Assembly (NCBI GenBank): GCA_009930475.1
Contig: RZYC01000034.1
Span: 1-40,241 of the forward strand
DNA from: Spartobacteria bacterium
Lineage (GTDB): Bacteria; Verrucomicrobiota; Kiritimatiellia; RZYC01
Reading direction: 5' to 3'
DNA length: 40,241 nt
Shown: in pieces, positions 8,201 to 18,600 of the stretch
How positions within the stretch are numbered: the stretch's first letter is position 1
Layout: each line of letters opens with the position of its first letter
The notes under the pieces: generated by a model
Database searches by the model: none
Told to the model about the DNA's origin: nothing
The model's input: only the letters and a program-made list of their open reading frames with translations
Program-made: the position numbers and the translations under genes

Positions 8201-11200
8201 CGTTCCCGCCACGACGTTGGTGTAATCAATGTGAATCTTCGCTGTAAGCGTGCCGCTGATGGCATCGGCATGGTATTGATCACAGCCTATATCCAGCAAA
8301 TTGGGCGCACCCAGTCGAGCTTCGCCGTCGATGTCCTTTTCCCCGTCCTGTGCGGCCCGTGGACTGCCTGCGCCTCGACAGGGCGATGCGGCGGCAATAT
8401 GGGGATTCTGTACACCAATCATGAGTGGATCATCGGTAATATTGTCCTCGCCCGGAAGAGTGGCGGCGGAGCAGTTGTTTTGAAAGATAGATGCCGCGTT
8501 GTTGGTGTTCTGACAGAACACATCGGAACCGAAGGAGGCCTCGTTGTGATACACAATGCAGTTGACCACCTGCTGTGTGGTTTCCGCTGCGGTAACATAG
8601 ATTCCGCCGCCGGACACCACCGAGCGATTGTTAATGATGCTGCAGTTCACCAGCGAACCGCCATCGAGCAGCACGCCTCCACCGCCCTGCACGGATGACG
8701 ACTGATTGTCTGCAACAAAACAGCTGCGCATGGAAGGAACGCCGTTTGTCGATCCCCATAAAGAGGCTCCGCTGCCGGTGCAATCCGTGATAATGCAATC
8801 GGATGCCACAGCCTGATCTTCTATAAACACTCCGCCGCCGGTGTGGGTGCGCCGAGTCCACGTATCCTGATCTTCGGCAACATGGCCGCCGGAAAGGGTA
8901 AATCCGCTGATGGAGGCCGTTCCGTTCATATAAACACAACGCATGGCATTGGTTCCATCAGGACCTTCGCCGCAAATAATTGTTTTTTCAGCACCGTTAA
9001 CACTGCGGAGGGTGATGTTATTGGTGATGAAAACGCGGCTTTTCAAACTAACCTGCCCAGTGGTCGTGTCCGGATATGTCCCCCAGCCGCCGACGTATTC
9101 TCCGTCACCGACCAGCACCGTCGCGCCATCATTCGCCGCATCAACGGCTTCCTGAATGTTGGTGGCCGCCGACGCCCAGGTCATGTAGGGGGCAATAGGA
9201 TTGGTACTCGCTGCATCCACATAATTGGTAAGACATTCCGATAAAATATCAAACATACCGGTGTTGCCCTGCCAGGAATGTTCGGTGTCGGATGTCCGCA
9301 GGATAACCCCGTCCGCCACGGTGAGCGCGGTGACCATCCCGGTCCATACACCATCGACGAAGCCCGTCAGATTGGTCGGTTTCACCTGCACCTCCACGGG
9401 AACGGGTGGCGGACCGAAACGTAAGTTAGGATACAGGTTGGTTGTTCGATTCGGGACATTGGTTGACCACATCAGGGGATCACCGTAGGCATTATCGCTG
9501 GCGTACGCGATGGAAACCGTATTGGTGGCCTCGCTCACCTGACACATGCCGCTGCCATCGTAATAATCATTGTTAAAAAAGCTGAAATCCACCATCAGAC
9601 TCTGTCGGCCGTTATAGTCAAAAGGCTCACTGAAGGCAAAGGTGACCCAGCCCGTGCTCGAAAGGGTCAGGTTGGATGCATACGCCGTGATCCAGCCATT
9701 GGTTTCCCATTGCGGAGCATCGCCGTAAGATGTCAACGACGTATGTTTCACGCGGATGGTAAAGTTACTCATGACATCGGGGGGCGGAACGATGATGTTG
9801 AGTGTCAGACCATCCAGGGTGCGGGCGGAACCCAGCAGTGACGAGGGATAAATGACCTGTGAACGTGCGTCGCAATAATAGGTGTAGAACGGAAATTCCG
9901 ATTCCCTTGTACCTGTTCCCACGTATTCTCCGGGATCAAGTGGCGGCGCATCCGCCCATAAAGTGGCCTCGCCGTCGTAATTGGTGATAACATCGCCAAA
10001 GACGTTTTTGGCCGTGATACGCACAGCAAAAGGCAGATTGGTCAGCAGTCGCGATGGAACGGCATCCATGGCCAGTTCCCCTACTCCGAACGTGTTACGA
10101 TCCGGCATGGGCAGAAAGAGGTGCTGTCCCAGAAGCTCCGGATTCTCGGCATACATGGGATGATCAAGAGAGGCTTTATGGGCCGTCGCGTATTCGGCGG
10201 CTTCCTTGAAAGAGACCGCACCGTCGTCATTGCTGTCGGCGTCGCAGGGCTCGGTATCGATCCACGGCGCATTGGTCTGCGGGTAAAATCCGCGCATAGC
10301 TGCCGTCCAGTAATAGGCCCACTGGTTGAAATAAGGAAACGTCTCGCCCGCATAGGATGATTCATTGTACTGAGCAGCCGTGGCGATGGCGCGATTGGTC
10401 TGATTCAGATCGTTTAGAAATCCGCCGCTATAGCACTGTTCCATGGCAAAGAAAACGGGACAGGAAATGGTTTCCGTCAACGACTTCAAATCCGAATCCA
10501 GTAATACTTCCCTATTCCACAGATTCAGCTCCACGTCCCATGCATCGCCATCCTCCTGGGGTCCACCGTGGTCGGTGAAGAAAACGAAGAGCTGGTCGTT
10601 GGTCTGCAATATGGATTGGAGGGCGACAAAAACATTGCTGACATTGCCAGCGGTGGCCGAAGCATAGGTGTCGGGGACGCCATCGCCATCCAGATCCATG
10701 GGCGAATTAGAATCATCGCTGCGATCTATGGCGGGATCCAGTCCATCCGAAATCAGGGCAAATACATTGGTTTTTGGATAGCCGTATTTCAGTGTCAGGG
10801 TGCTGTAGATAAAAGAGGCATCGCCCCAGTAGCGAATGTGATTATTGGCCTTGTTGTAACCGCCGGAAACAATGACCGCGTAACAGTTGGACACATTGCC
10901 GTCATAGCGTATGGCGCGGATCGGGTACGCGGCGTCTCTCGTTTTTTTTATTCCGTCCATGGTCGTCGGGACAAAGGGTATGATGACTTCCAGCTCATTG
11001 ATTTCGTCGGTCGACCGTGTGGCTGGCGGCTGAACGGTCAGAGGCGTCACCGCATACCGCACGGCCACAGCAGACAGATCCGACGACACAAACACATAGC
11101 GGCAGGGATGAGCCCAGTTGGCTGACGGGGCATCGTCCACCATAAAAACCCAGTTCGCCTCCCATGGCGGAGCGATGCCCCGATCCTGCCATGTCGTCAT

Positions 11201-11710
11201 TTTCATGCGGTCACGGTAAGCCAAAGTGCGTACTGCGGATACTTCCACCGCATCGGTCTGATTGTCCAAAACCACAGACAACACCCGCTCGCGTGCCTCG
11301 TCAAACGTCGCGTCGACCTTTGCCGTCCATCCTGTCGCACAAAAATAAAGCGGCTGCCAAGCCTCGCCCCGCCGACGGGCTCCCAGAGTGTAATCAATGT
11401 CCTCGGCCGTTGCGGTGGTCGTCCACACGTCATGGCCATGAGTGGATCCCATGAAATCAGACGTTTTCCATTGGAGCAATTTTGCAGGGACAGATGACGC
11501 ATCCGTCAGCAGCGGCTCCAGCTCACTGACATATTGTTCGTCGGATGCAGCCTGTCGCACAGGATCATCCGCAAAATCAGCCATCCATTGTTCCAGTTCC
11601 GTAGCGGCAAAGCCCGTGCAAGCCGACGCTATCAGCAGCCCGGTCACCGCAAGCCACGTATTCCATAGACGTGAGCGCGTCCCTTTATTCGATTCATTTA
11701 CACAGGACAT
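5276..11710 (-). CDS. Giant secreted protein: legumain-like (C13) cysteine peptidase domain plus three beta-helix modules
   Basis: The product has 2144 residues from the ATG at 11710, chosen over the GTG at 11716 because TGAGGTG there is the ribosome binding site. A signal peptide is clear (RSRLWNT, then WLAVTGLLIASACTGFA). Residues about 275-440 are a clan CD/C13 peptidase: YAVIVSGGYN, FVFFTDHGGP with His381, and FFAMEQCYSGGF with Cys426. Calcium-type loops DLDGDGVPD (about 340) and DADSNDDGA (about 490) follow. Residues about 600-770 form a beta-rich domain. Three tandem right-handed beta-helix modules then start near 829, 1240 and 1660, separated by PKD/Ig-like segments; each begins with NYV and ends with a SPC..G....D..G..R......DIG.D-type motif. 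A fibronectin III domain (about 2050-2130) precedes a short hydrophobic end, LEWLLLLLE. It is probably exported and adhesive or degradative. Its substrate is unknown. Confidence 0.88.
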   Translation of the reverse strand: MSCVNESNKGTRSRLWNTWLAVTGLLIASACTGFAATELEQWMADFADDPVRQAASDEQYVSELEPLLTDASSVPAKLLQWKTSDFMGSTHGHDVWTTTATAEDIDYTLGARRRGEAWQPLYFCATGWTAKVDATFDEARERVLSVVLDNQTDAVEVSAVRTLAYRDRMKMTTWQDRGIAPPWEANWVFMVDDAPSANWAHPCRYVFVSSDLSAVAVRYAVTPLTVQPPATRSTDEINELEVIIPFVPTTMDGIKKTRDAAYPIRAIRYDGNVSNCYAVIVSGGYNKANNHIRYWGDASFIYSTLTLKYGYPKTNVFALISDGLDPAIDRSDDSNSPMDLDGDGVPDTYASATAGNVSNVFVALQSILQTNDQLFVFFTDHGGPQEDGDAWDVELNLWNREVLLDSDLKSLTETISCPVFFAMEQCYSGGFLNDLNQTNRAIATAAQYNESSYAGETFPYFNQWAYYWTAAMRGFYPQTNAPWIDTEPCDADSNDDGAVSFKEAAEYATAHKASLDHPMYAENPELLGQHLFLPMPDRNTFGVGELAMDAVPSRLLTNLPFAVRITAKNVFGDVITNYDGEATLWADAPPLDPGEYVGTGTRESEFPFYTYYCDARSQVIYPSSLLGSARTLDGLTLNIIVPPPDVMSNFTIRVKHTSLTSYGDAPQWETNGWITAYASNLTLSSTGWVTFAFSEPFDYNGRQSLMVDFSFFNNDYYDGSGMCQVSEATNTVSIAYASDNAYGDPLMWSTNVPNRTTNLYPNLRFGPPPVPVEVQVKPTNLTGFVDGVWTGMVTALTVADGVILRTSDTEHSWQGNTGMFDILSECLTNYVDAASTNPIAPYMTWASAATNIQEAVDAANDGATVLVGDGEYVGGWGTYPDTTTGQVSLKSRVFITNNITLRSVNGAEKTIICGEGPDGTNAMRCVYMNGTASISGFTLSGGHVAEDQDTWTRRTHTGGGVFIEDQAVASDCIITDCTGSGASLWGSTNGVPSMRSCFVADNQSSSVQGGGGVLLDGGSLVNCSIINNRSVVSGGGIYVTAAETTQQVVNCIVYHNEASFGSDVFCQNTNNAASIFQNNCSAATLPGEDNITDDPLMIGVQNPHIAAASPCRGAGSPRAAQDGEKDIDGEARLGAPNLLDIGCDQYHADAISGTLTAKIHIDYTNVVAGTALTLKTDNTGKASVFVWQYNTGSGMQSITNAWQIQPVLTNAGLYSFEIAASNADGTVVYAGTVNVVDSFTNYVSASGSHTAPFTSWSTSATNVQSAIDACYAGGVTVVGAGTYMQGSTISIEKPVTLCGAEDTDWDDVILDGENRYGVLLINHEDAVVHDLTLTHGKATQGGGASVYAGTLRNSAVECNTAMQDGGGIRAMGDAVIHECYIANNVALQRGGGLYADDRVTADHCSIISNTSRDEGGGIWLDQEASLNNCFIRGNRAYGGGGAALYAGGVLRNCTLTFNIAEGFGGGIWHGKDDTRNCIIYYNEAPECPDNYASNGECAINYCLTTPGVTGTGNITNAEPLLAGRFMSHILPVSPARNAGDATGISTNELDVDREGRMQDSFVDMGCDEVVVTNMTYPCWVIIEGQLTTPVNRSVTLWSAGFGRPETLRWDLTGADNTNTYTDVSHITPAWSTTGDYPVMLTASNRGGVSSATVTVHVVESGFINYVSPSGLHVSPFTTWYTAATNIQDAVNACSVDGTTLVGPGVYSLRSTVKVTKPMMLAGVPTAEDVVLDASGRCRVMQVNHTNAVIHTMTLTGGADYFTGGLELLAGTVSNVTIAGNTASNGIGGVNIGGSAQLIHAAIISNRAPSYAGGRAAGLSSVQSCTMLCNESSGHAAGLGLEQKANAVQCVLSNNTAGTCGGGLYLYMGGTAEHCMILKNNARQGAGAYLNGGGTLRSCVVQSNRAEMAGGVAVVNNASGDEAPSIQSSTITGNAATETGGMYIEEDGIVRNTIIYGNSDDGGVSEYAVDGIPDIAYSCTTPDDPSFIGMITNDPQCISSTDLRLQSTSPCINSGINASWMTNATDIAGNARQIGSATDMGACEYLLVPTNLVATTNAPGSSQKLTWDAITGAASYLVYRSTNDAPAVLGVAYDGTYTDTTAQKETSYTYWISANYGIESSAVSSPAVGWIRRAVSLEWLLLLLE

Positions 11711-11885
11711 AAACACCTCAATACTGAAATATAACGGTCATTAGAAAATACATGCATGAGCATTAGCACAGCACCATCGCCGACGTAAAGCGCGAGCCTT
11801 ACCATTTCGCATTATGAAAATTTTCACTATCCATATCAGCGAATCTTGCATATCATAAAAACCACTGAGAAGAAGGAGTTTTGCC

Positions 11886-12236
11886 ATGAAGAGATCATTG
11901 GCCCGCATTAGAAAACATGACAACACCCAGGGCTTTACGCTGATCGAGATTATGATTGTCGTGGCCATCATCGGATTGTTAACCTCCATCGCCATCCCCT
12001 CGTTTCTGCACGTCAGGGAAAAGACAATGGAAAGAACCCAACAAACGAACTGCCGTCAAATTGAAGCGGCTATAGCACGGTACGCGATGGATGTGGGTGC
12101 AACCAACGGCCAGCTCTTCGTGTGGAATACGTTTAAATCCTACCTGCGACAGCAGGATTTAAACTCCTATACAGTAGCTTCCGCCATTCCCGATGCCACA
12201 ACATTTCTTGTCGGCGGCACCGTCAATTACGAATAG
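11886..12236 (+). CDS. Type IV pilin / type II secretion pseudopilin-like protein
   Basis: The 116-residue protein has a class III prepilin leader: a basic segment ending in Gln-Gly16, then Phe17 and FTLIEIMIVVAIIGLLTSIA with Glu at +5 of the mature form. A prepilin peptidase should cut after Gly16 and methylate Phe17. The body (VREKTMERTQQTNCRQIEAA) resembles GspG-type minor pilins but is short and lacks a clear calcium-binding C-terminus. AAGGAG lies 7 bases before the ATG. No other pilus or secretion gene is adjacent, so it may serve a pilus or type II system encoded elsewhere. Short, isolated pilins of this kind are numerous in Kiritimatiellota and Lentisphaerota. It is convergent with nadC, with 8 bases between them. 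Confidence 0.88.
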   Translation: MKRSLARIRKHDNTQGFTLIEIMIVVAIIGLLTSIAIPSFLHVREKTMERTQQTNCRQIEAAIARYAMDVGATNGQLFVWNTFKSYLRQQDLNSYTVASAIPDATTFLVGGTVNYE

Positions 12237-12244
12237 CGCGGCAG

Positions 12245-13126
12245 TCAGACCATTTCCAGCGACAGGTCGACCGATGGTGCGGAATGCGTCAGACAGCCGA
12301 GAGAAATGGCATCCACTCCGCTGGCCGCAATATCCTTCACATTGGCCAGCGTAATACCGCCCGAAGCTTCCGTCAGGCAGATGCCTTTGCAGAGATCCAC
12401 ACATTCCCGCAGTTTTTCCGGCCCCATATTATCTAGAAGAACCCATTCCGGTTTCATGGGCAACGCCTGCCGCAGTTCGTCGACGGTTTCGACTTCAATC
12501 TCGATCATGACATCAGAAAACATATCTCTGGCATGACGAACGGCTTCACCCAGATCACCCCGCTGCTGTTCCGCCCACATAGCGCGGTGATTGTCTTTAA
12601 TTAAGACGCGGTCATACAATCCCATGCGATGATTGGAGCCACCGCCGCAACGCACCGCGTATTTTTCCAACAGCCGCATCCCGGGTGTCGTTTTCCGCGT
12701 ATCCAGAATTTTTGTGCCAAAGGGTTCCGTAATGCAGGTAAAGGTTCGGGTCATAGTGGCCACACCGGACAGGCGCTGCATAAAATTCAATGCGGTCCGC
12801 TCGGCAGTTAACAACGACTGCACAGGCCCGCGTACCGATAAAATATTGGTTCCGGCAGTGACCTCACAGCCATCGGGAACCAGTGTTGTGACTTCAATAC
12901 GGGCATCCACCATCTGAAACACCATCCGCGCCAGCGGTCCACCGCTGACGACACAGGTTTCCTTTGCCAGTAAGACCGCTTCCCCCTGTTTACCAGAATC
13001 AATCATCGCGATAGAGGTGATATCGCCACGCTCCCCCAAATCTTCATCCAGTGCCATTTTAACCAGTGCCTGCTGGCCTTCAGGAAAATAGTTCTCCACT
13101 TCATCCACAATCATTTTTGTACTCAT
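12245..13126 (-). CDS. nadC: Nicotinate-nucleotide pyrophosphorylase (carboxylating)
   Basis: NadC converts quinolinate and PRPP to nicotinate mononucleotide, carbon dioxide and pyrophosphate in de novo NAD synthesis. The 293-residue length and order of motifs are typical: the N-terminal alpha/beta sandwich (about 1-115), then MQRLSGVATMT, KILDTRKTTPGMR, and YAVRCGGGSNHRMGLYDRVL, which carry the phosphate and quinolinate binding residues, and EIEVETVDEL and LLDNMGPE of the barrel. The ATG overlaps the uvrB stop by 4 bp (ATGA), so the two genes are cotranscribed although their functions are unrelated. nadA and nadB are not in the window. Confidence 0.97.
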   Translation of the reverse strand: MSTKMIVDEVENYFPEGQQALVKMALDEDLGERGDITSIAMIDSGKQGEAVLLAKETCVVSGGPLARMVFQMVDARIEVTTLVPDGCEVTAGTNILSVRGPVQSLLTAERTALNFMQRLSGVATMTRTFTCITEPFGTKILDTRKTTPGMRLLEKYAVRCGGGSNHRMGLYDRVLIKDNHRAMWAEQQRGDLGEAVRHARDMFSDVMIEIEVETVDELRQALPMKPEWVLLDNMGPEKLRECVDLCKGICLTEASGGITLANVKDIAASGVDAISLGCLTHSAPSVDLSLEMV

Positions 13127-15183
13127 CGCCGTTTTCCTTTCTCGTTCTTCTTATGAAAATCCGGTTTTTTACGTTTATGCTGCCGCTTCATGGGGGGGGT
13201 AAAGGTTTTGCCGCTCAATGTGGCCTTTACTTGATTCATTTCGTCACGCAAAACGGCAGCGCGTTCAAATTCCAGCAGACGGGCCGCTTCCAGCATTTCT
13301 TTTTCCAGCTGAACCAGTACCTCATTAATGTCATACTGCGCGCTGTCCCCTCCCATGACCTGTTCATTCATTTTTTCGGCCTGTTTTTTCAAAACGAGGC
13401 TTTCCTGAATAGACTTTTTAATGGCTCGGGGCGTGATGTGATGGGTTTTATTGTATTCCAGCTGAACGGCCCGGCGCTGTGCCGTTTTATCCATCATGCG
13501 CTGCATGGAATCCGTGATATGATCAGCGTAAAGAATCACGCGTCCCTGTAAATGACGTGCAGCACGACCGGCCGTTTGTATCAGTGCCGTTTCCGACCGC
13601 AAAAACCCTTCTTTGTCTGCATCTAAAATAGCAACCAGCGCCACTTCGGGCAAATCAAGTCCTTCACGCAGCAGGTTAATCCCGATAAGACAGTCAAACT
13701 CGCCCTGCCGCAGGGATCGTAAAATTTCAACCCGTTCGATGGCATCAATTTCTGAATGCAGATATTTCACCCGCAACCCGATATCCAGCAAGTAGGCAGC
13801 CAAATCTTCGGAGGTGCGTTTTGTGAGCGTGGTCACTAAAACACGTTCGCCTGCTTCAGCTGCCCGACGAATCTCCTCCATTAAATCATCGATCTGATTG
13901 GCCAGCGGGCGAATTTCAACCGGCGGATCAACAATACCGGTGGGACGAATCACCTGGCGCACAATGGGTGCCTGCACTTCTTTTTCATACTTACCCGGCG
14001 TGGCTGTAACAAAGATAGACTGCGAGGTGCGTCCCCAGAACTCATCAAAATTCATCGGTCGGTTATCCAGTGCCGACGGCAGGCGAAATCCATGCTGTAC
14101 CAGCGTTTGTTTTCGAGCCTGATCGCCATTATACATGGCTCGTATCTGCGGAATCGTCACATGTGACTCATCGATAATCGTTAAGAAATCACCCGGAATA
14201 TAATCCAGTAGACATTCCGGACGCGCCCCCTGCTCACGGCCTGCCAGATGGCGCGAATAGTTTTCGATACCGGAGCAGTAGCCCATTTCCTTCATCATTT
14301 CCAGATCGTATTCTGTGCGCATACGAACGCGCTGCGCTTCGATAAATTTATTTTCCTTCTCAAACACGGCCACCTGTTCTTCCATTTCATGCTGAATCGC
14401 CACCAGAGCATCATCAATCTTGCTCTGCGGCATAACGAAATGTTTTGCGGGTGAAATGCAGACGGAATCCAATTCTGCTTCAACATGACAGGATACCGGA
14501 TCCATCCGGCGAATGGATTCAATTTCATCGCCAAAGAAAACAACCCGCAGCATTTTCCGGTTGTAGGAAGGATAGATATCCACGGTTTCTCCTTTAACCG
14601 AGAACAGACCGGATGACGGGGCAATGTCATTGCGATTATACTGAATTTCCACCAACCGCTGGAGCAGGACATCACGATCCATTTCCTCTCCCACAGTGAG
14701 TTCAATCATCATCTGCCGATAGTCTTCCGGCGAGCCCAGGCCATAGATACAGGAAACGGAGGCCACAATAATCACGTCTTTACGATTAATCAGCGCATCC
14801 GTGGCGGCCAATCGAAGGCGTTCAATTTCCTCGTTGATGGAGGCATCTTTCTCAATAAATGTATCCGTCTGGGGGATATAAGCTTCTGGCTGATAGTAAT
14901 CATAATAACTGATGAAATATTCGACGGCGTTTTCAGGGAAAAAAGATTTTAATTCTGCATACAGCTGCGCCGCCAGTGTTTTGTTATGCGATATAACCAC
15001 GGCGGGACGTCCCAAACGCTGAATCACATTGGAAATGGTAAAGGTCTTCCCGGATCCCGTCACGCCCTCCAGCGTCACACAGCACTGTCCGGCAGCCAGA
15101 GCGTCACACAATGCATCAATCGCCTGTGGCTGGTCACCCGTTGGCTGATAATCAGAAATGAGTTTAAAGACCGGATTCACCAT
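13123..15183 (-). CDS. uvrB: Excinuclease ABC subunit B
   Basis: UvrB is the damage-verifying helicase-like subunit of nucleotide excision repair and works with UvrA and UvrC. The protein (686 residues from ATG 15183) shows Walker A GVTGSGKT (about 40-47), the beta-hairpin region around ISYYDYYQPEAYIPQTDTF, the DEAD-type box IIDESHVT, helicase motifs VTATPGKYE and GINLLREGLDLPEVALVAIL, QTAGRAAR, and a C-terminal UVR coiled coil (LEKEMLEAARLLEFERAAVL) that binds UvrC. The ATG at 15183 was preferred to the GTG at 15195 because GGAG lies 6 bases before it. The tail is very basic. It is followed by overlapping nadC. Confidence 0.98.
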   Translation of the reverse strand: MVNPVFKLISDYQPTGDQPQAIDALCDALAAGQCCVTLEGVTGSGKTFTISNVIQRLGRPAVVISHNKTLAAQLYAELKSFFPENAVEYFISYYDYYQPEAYIPQTDTFIEKDASINEEIERLRLAATDALINRKDVIIVASVSCIYGLGSPEDYRQMMIELTVGEEMDRDVLLQRLVEIQYNRNDIAPSSGLFSVKGETVDIYPSYNRKMLRVVFFGDEIESIRRMDPVSCHVEAELDSVCISPAKHFVMPQSKIDDALVAIQHEMEEQVAVFEKENKFIEAQRVRMRTEYDLEMMKEMGYCSGIENYSRHLAGREQGARPECLLDYIPGDFLTIIDESHVTIPQIRAMYNGDQARKQTLVQHGFRLPSALDNRPMNFDEFWGRTSQSIFVTATPGKYEKEVQAPIVRQVIRPTGIVDPPVEIRPLANQIDDLMEEIRRAAEAGERVLVTTLTKRTSEDLAAYLLDIGLRVKYLHSEIDAIERVEILRSLRQGEFDCLIGINLLREGLDLPEVALVAILDADKEGFLRSETALIQTAGRAARHLQGRVILYADHITDSMQRMMDKTAQRRAVQLEYNKTHHITPRAIKKSIQESLVLKKQAEKMNEQVMGGDSAQYDINEVLVQLEKEMLEAARLLEFERAAVLRDEMNQVKATLSGKTFTPPMKRQHKRKKPDFHKKNEKGKRR

Positions 15184-15244
15184 GATGCGCTCCACTGACG
15201 GGGTCTCTTATTCATAAAAGCAACCACATCCTGCGACACGCATT

Positions 15245-16771
<1,527 letters not shown>

Positions 16772-16779
<8 letters not shown>

Positions 16780-17188
16780 CTTGTTTGTCCCCTCCTTTTT
16801 CAGGCACGCCGGCACCATTCATAATGCTAAAGACCGTATCTCTTATCGCTTCGGGCGTGAACGGCTTATTCATATAGGCGCGAACACCTTTGTCTTTCAA
16901 TTCTTTAACCCGATCCATATTTCTTTCCGTCGTAACAACGACCACTGGAATGGATTCAAGATACCCCAGCTTACTCATTGCTTCGATCAGTTCGACCCCG
17001 TTCATTTCCGGCATATTGATATCGGCAAATACGATGTCGATCCACTCCTTCTCCAGATGCTCCAATGCCTTGATTCCATTTTCGGCGTGCAGCACATCCC
17101 CGACATCAATCCCCGCAATGCGTAGCGTTCTCTCCAGCACAGTGCGAATAATGACGGAATCATCTACGATTAATACATTATATGCCAT
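16772..17188 (-). CDS. cheY: CheY-like chemotaxis response regulator
   Basis: This 138-residue protein is a lone receiver domain. It has the acidic pair D9-D10 (LIVDDS), phospho-acceptor Asp56 in VFADINMPEMNG, Thr86 in VVVVTTE and Lys108 in YMNKPF, all in the expected places. Phosphorylated CheY binds the flagellar switch and changes rotation. AGGAG lies 7 bases before the ATG. The C-terminal tail (VPEKGGDKQDE) is longer than usual and acidic to polar. It lies between an HDOD gene and cheX in the operon, so it is the probable target of both CheA and CheX. Confidence 0.93.
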
Positions 17189-17207
17189 AAAAAGTTCTCC
17201 TGCTTAC

Positions 17208-18065
17208 TCACAGCAAATCCAGTGATTTCTGAAGCATTTCCATTTTTTCAACGGTGCGTGCGGCCACCTGTTCAAGGATCAGTGTTCTTACTTTCAGCCG
17301 ATCAAGTACCGCCTCGTCTACATGATACTGAAACGCATCCAATCCCGCTCCGATTCCCTGACTGTAAGCCAGAATATCTGCCACATGAACCACGTCCACT
17401 GAACTTCTAAATTCTTCTGCCATGGCCGGTTCATGATGACGACGCACGCAGGTAATAATTTCGCGAGGGAAAGACCAGTTTTCCAGCATCACCGCCCCCG
17501 CCTCCGGATGGTTAATGCCCAACACATGCATCTCCGCCAAATCAAACGCCACATGACGCTTTTCGGCTTCCTCTATGATGTGCGCACGGTGTTCCTGAAC
17601 ATAGGTACCCGTGACGGTTTTGCCTAAATCATGCAGCAATCCCGCTGTAAAAAGCAATTCGGCATTCTTTACCTTCAGCACATATGCCAAATCTTCAGAT
17701 GCCAGTGCCACCCAGACACAATGGCGAAGAAACTCCTGCTTTTCCAATCCGTAGCCAGGCAGTGCTTCATTCACCATCGGCACCATTTGATGCGCCACCA
17801 CCAGCTGAAGCAACCGTTTGGCTCCTATTCGAACGAAAGCTGCCTGCAGCGATTGAATTTCCCGAGAAGCCCCAAACCCTGCGGAATTGGCCATTTTTAA
17901 TATATTAGCGGTCATGGCAGGGTCGTATCGCATCAGTTCGGACACTTTATCAAAGCCAATATCAGGATTGGACAAACACGTAACAATTTTTTCACATACG
18001 GGCTGCAATACGGGGATACTCCGTATTTTTTCCAAGATATCTCTTCGTATATAATCTGCGCTCAT
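17208..18065 (-). CDS. HDOD domain protein, HD-type signalling output
   Basis: The 285-residue protein is an HDOD domain (about 10-215), related to HD phosphohydrolases. It opens with SIPVLQPVCEKIVTCLSNPD, has the MTANILKMANSAGF stretch, and keeps an HD pair in GLLHDLGKTV (about 143-152) plus a later HHEPA. HDOD proteins act in signalling and regulation, often beside chemotaxis or second-messenger genes, and usually lack proven catalysis; here the HD pair is intact. A helical C-terminus (about 230-285) follows. The start ATG overlaps the cheD stop by 4 bp (18062-18065) and has AGGAG 8 bases upstream. Its role in the chemotaxis operon is unknown. Confidence 0.9.
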   Translation of the reverse strand: MSADYIRRDILEKIRSIPVLQPVCEKIVTCLSNPDIGFDKVSELMRYDPAMTANILKMANSAGFGASREIQSLQAAFVRIGAKRLLQLVVAHQMVPMVNEALPGYGLEKQEFLRHCVWVALASEDLAYVLKVKNAELLFTAGLLHDLGKTVTGTYVQEHRAHIIEEAEKRHVAFDLAEMHVLGINHPEAGAVMLENWSFPREIITCVRRHHEPAMAEEFRSSVDVVHVADILAYSQGIGAGLDAFQYHVDEAVLDRLKVRTLILEQVAARTVEKMEMLQKSLDLL

Positions 18066-18541
18066 AAGAGTCGCTCCTGTCCCTGGGTTTTAAGAACCAC
18101 ATCACCCGTTTTCATACTTAAGCTCATTGTTCGGGAAATGTCGCCACCGACATCCTCCGCAGCCGTAAGTAATCCGTTTTTCCAGAGAACTTTTCTAAAA
18201 ACCGTATAATTTCGTTCACCGATACGAAACATACCCTGTTTATCCAAAACCTGCGACCCGCCAGCCACCTTGATGATCAGACTGTTCTTCCGTGCCCCCA
18301 GTGCAAAGATTTCACGCAGCAGCATAGGGATCCCCGTATCCACAAACATCGCAGGCTTCAGCTCTGCTTTATTGCGATCTACAGAGGACAAAGGCAGCAT
18401 GCAGTGAATGAGCCCGCCCACACACGCAACCGGATCATACACCGTGACCCCTATACAGGATCCCAGCGAATAGGTAATAAGCCGATCTTCCGGATTGGCA
18501 CTGATTTGCATTTGTGCAATGTCAACGATTATCGTGCTCAT
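18062..18541 (-). CDS. cheD: Chemoreceptor glutamine deamidase CheD
   Basis: CheD deamidates receptor glutamines to glutamates and, in many species, binds CheC or CheX to tune CheY-P removal. The 159 residues show the catalytic set: Thr23 (RLITYSLGSC), Cys29 (LGSCIGV) and His46 (GGLIHCMLP). IKVAGGSQVLD and the RIGERNY segment follow in family order. GGAAGG lies just upstream of the ATG at 18541. The stop overlaps the HDOD start. With a CheX-type protein in the same operon, the CheD-CheC style feedback of Bacillus and Thermotoga may exist here, but that is inferred from family knowledge. Confidence 0.96.
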   Translation of the reverse strand: MSTIIVDIAQMQISANPEDRLITYSLGSCIGVTVYDPVACVGGLIHCMLPLSSVDRNKAELKPAMFVDTGIPMLLREIFALGARKNSLIIKVAGGSQVLDKQGMFRIGERNYTVFRKVLWKNGLLTAAEDVGGDISRTMSLSMKTGDVVLKTQGQERLL

Positions 18542-18600
18542 ACAGGCCTTCCGCCTCTTCGTTTCCCACGCATAAACCTGATCCTGTTTTTGTGCATCAT

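Noticed and set aside
11593-11710. Lipoprotein signal for the giant protein, since Cys follows LLIASA
   Set aside because: The residue at -3 is Ala rather than Leu, Val or Ile, and a normal cleavage site (TGFA then ATE) follows. An ordinary signal peptide fits better.
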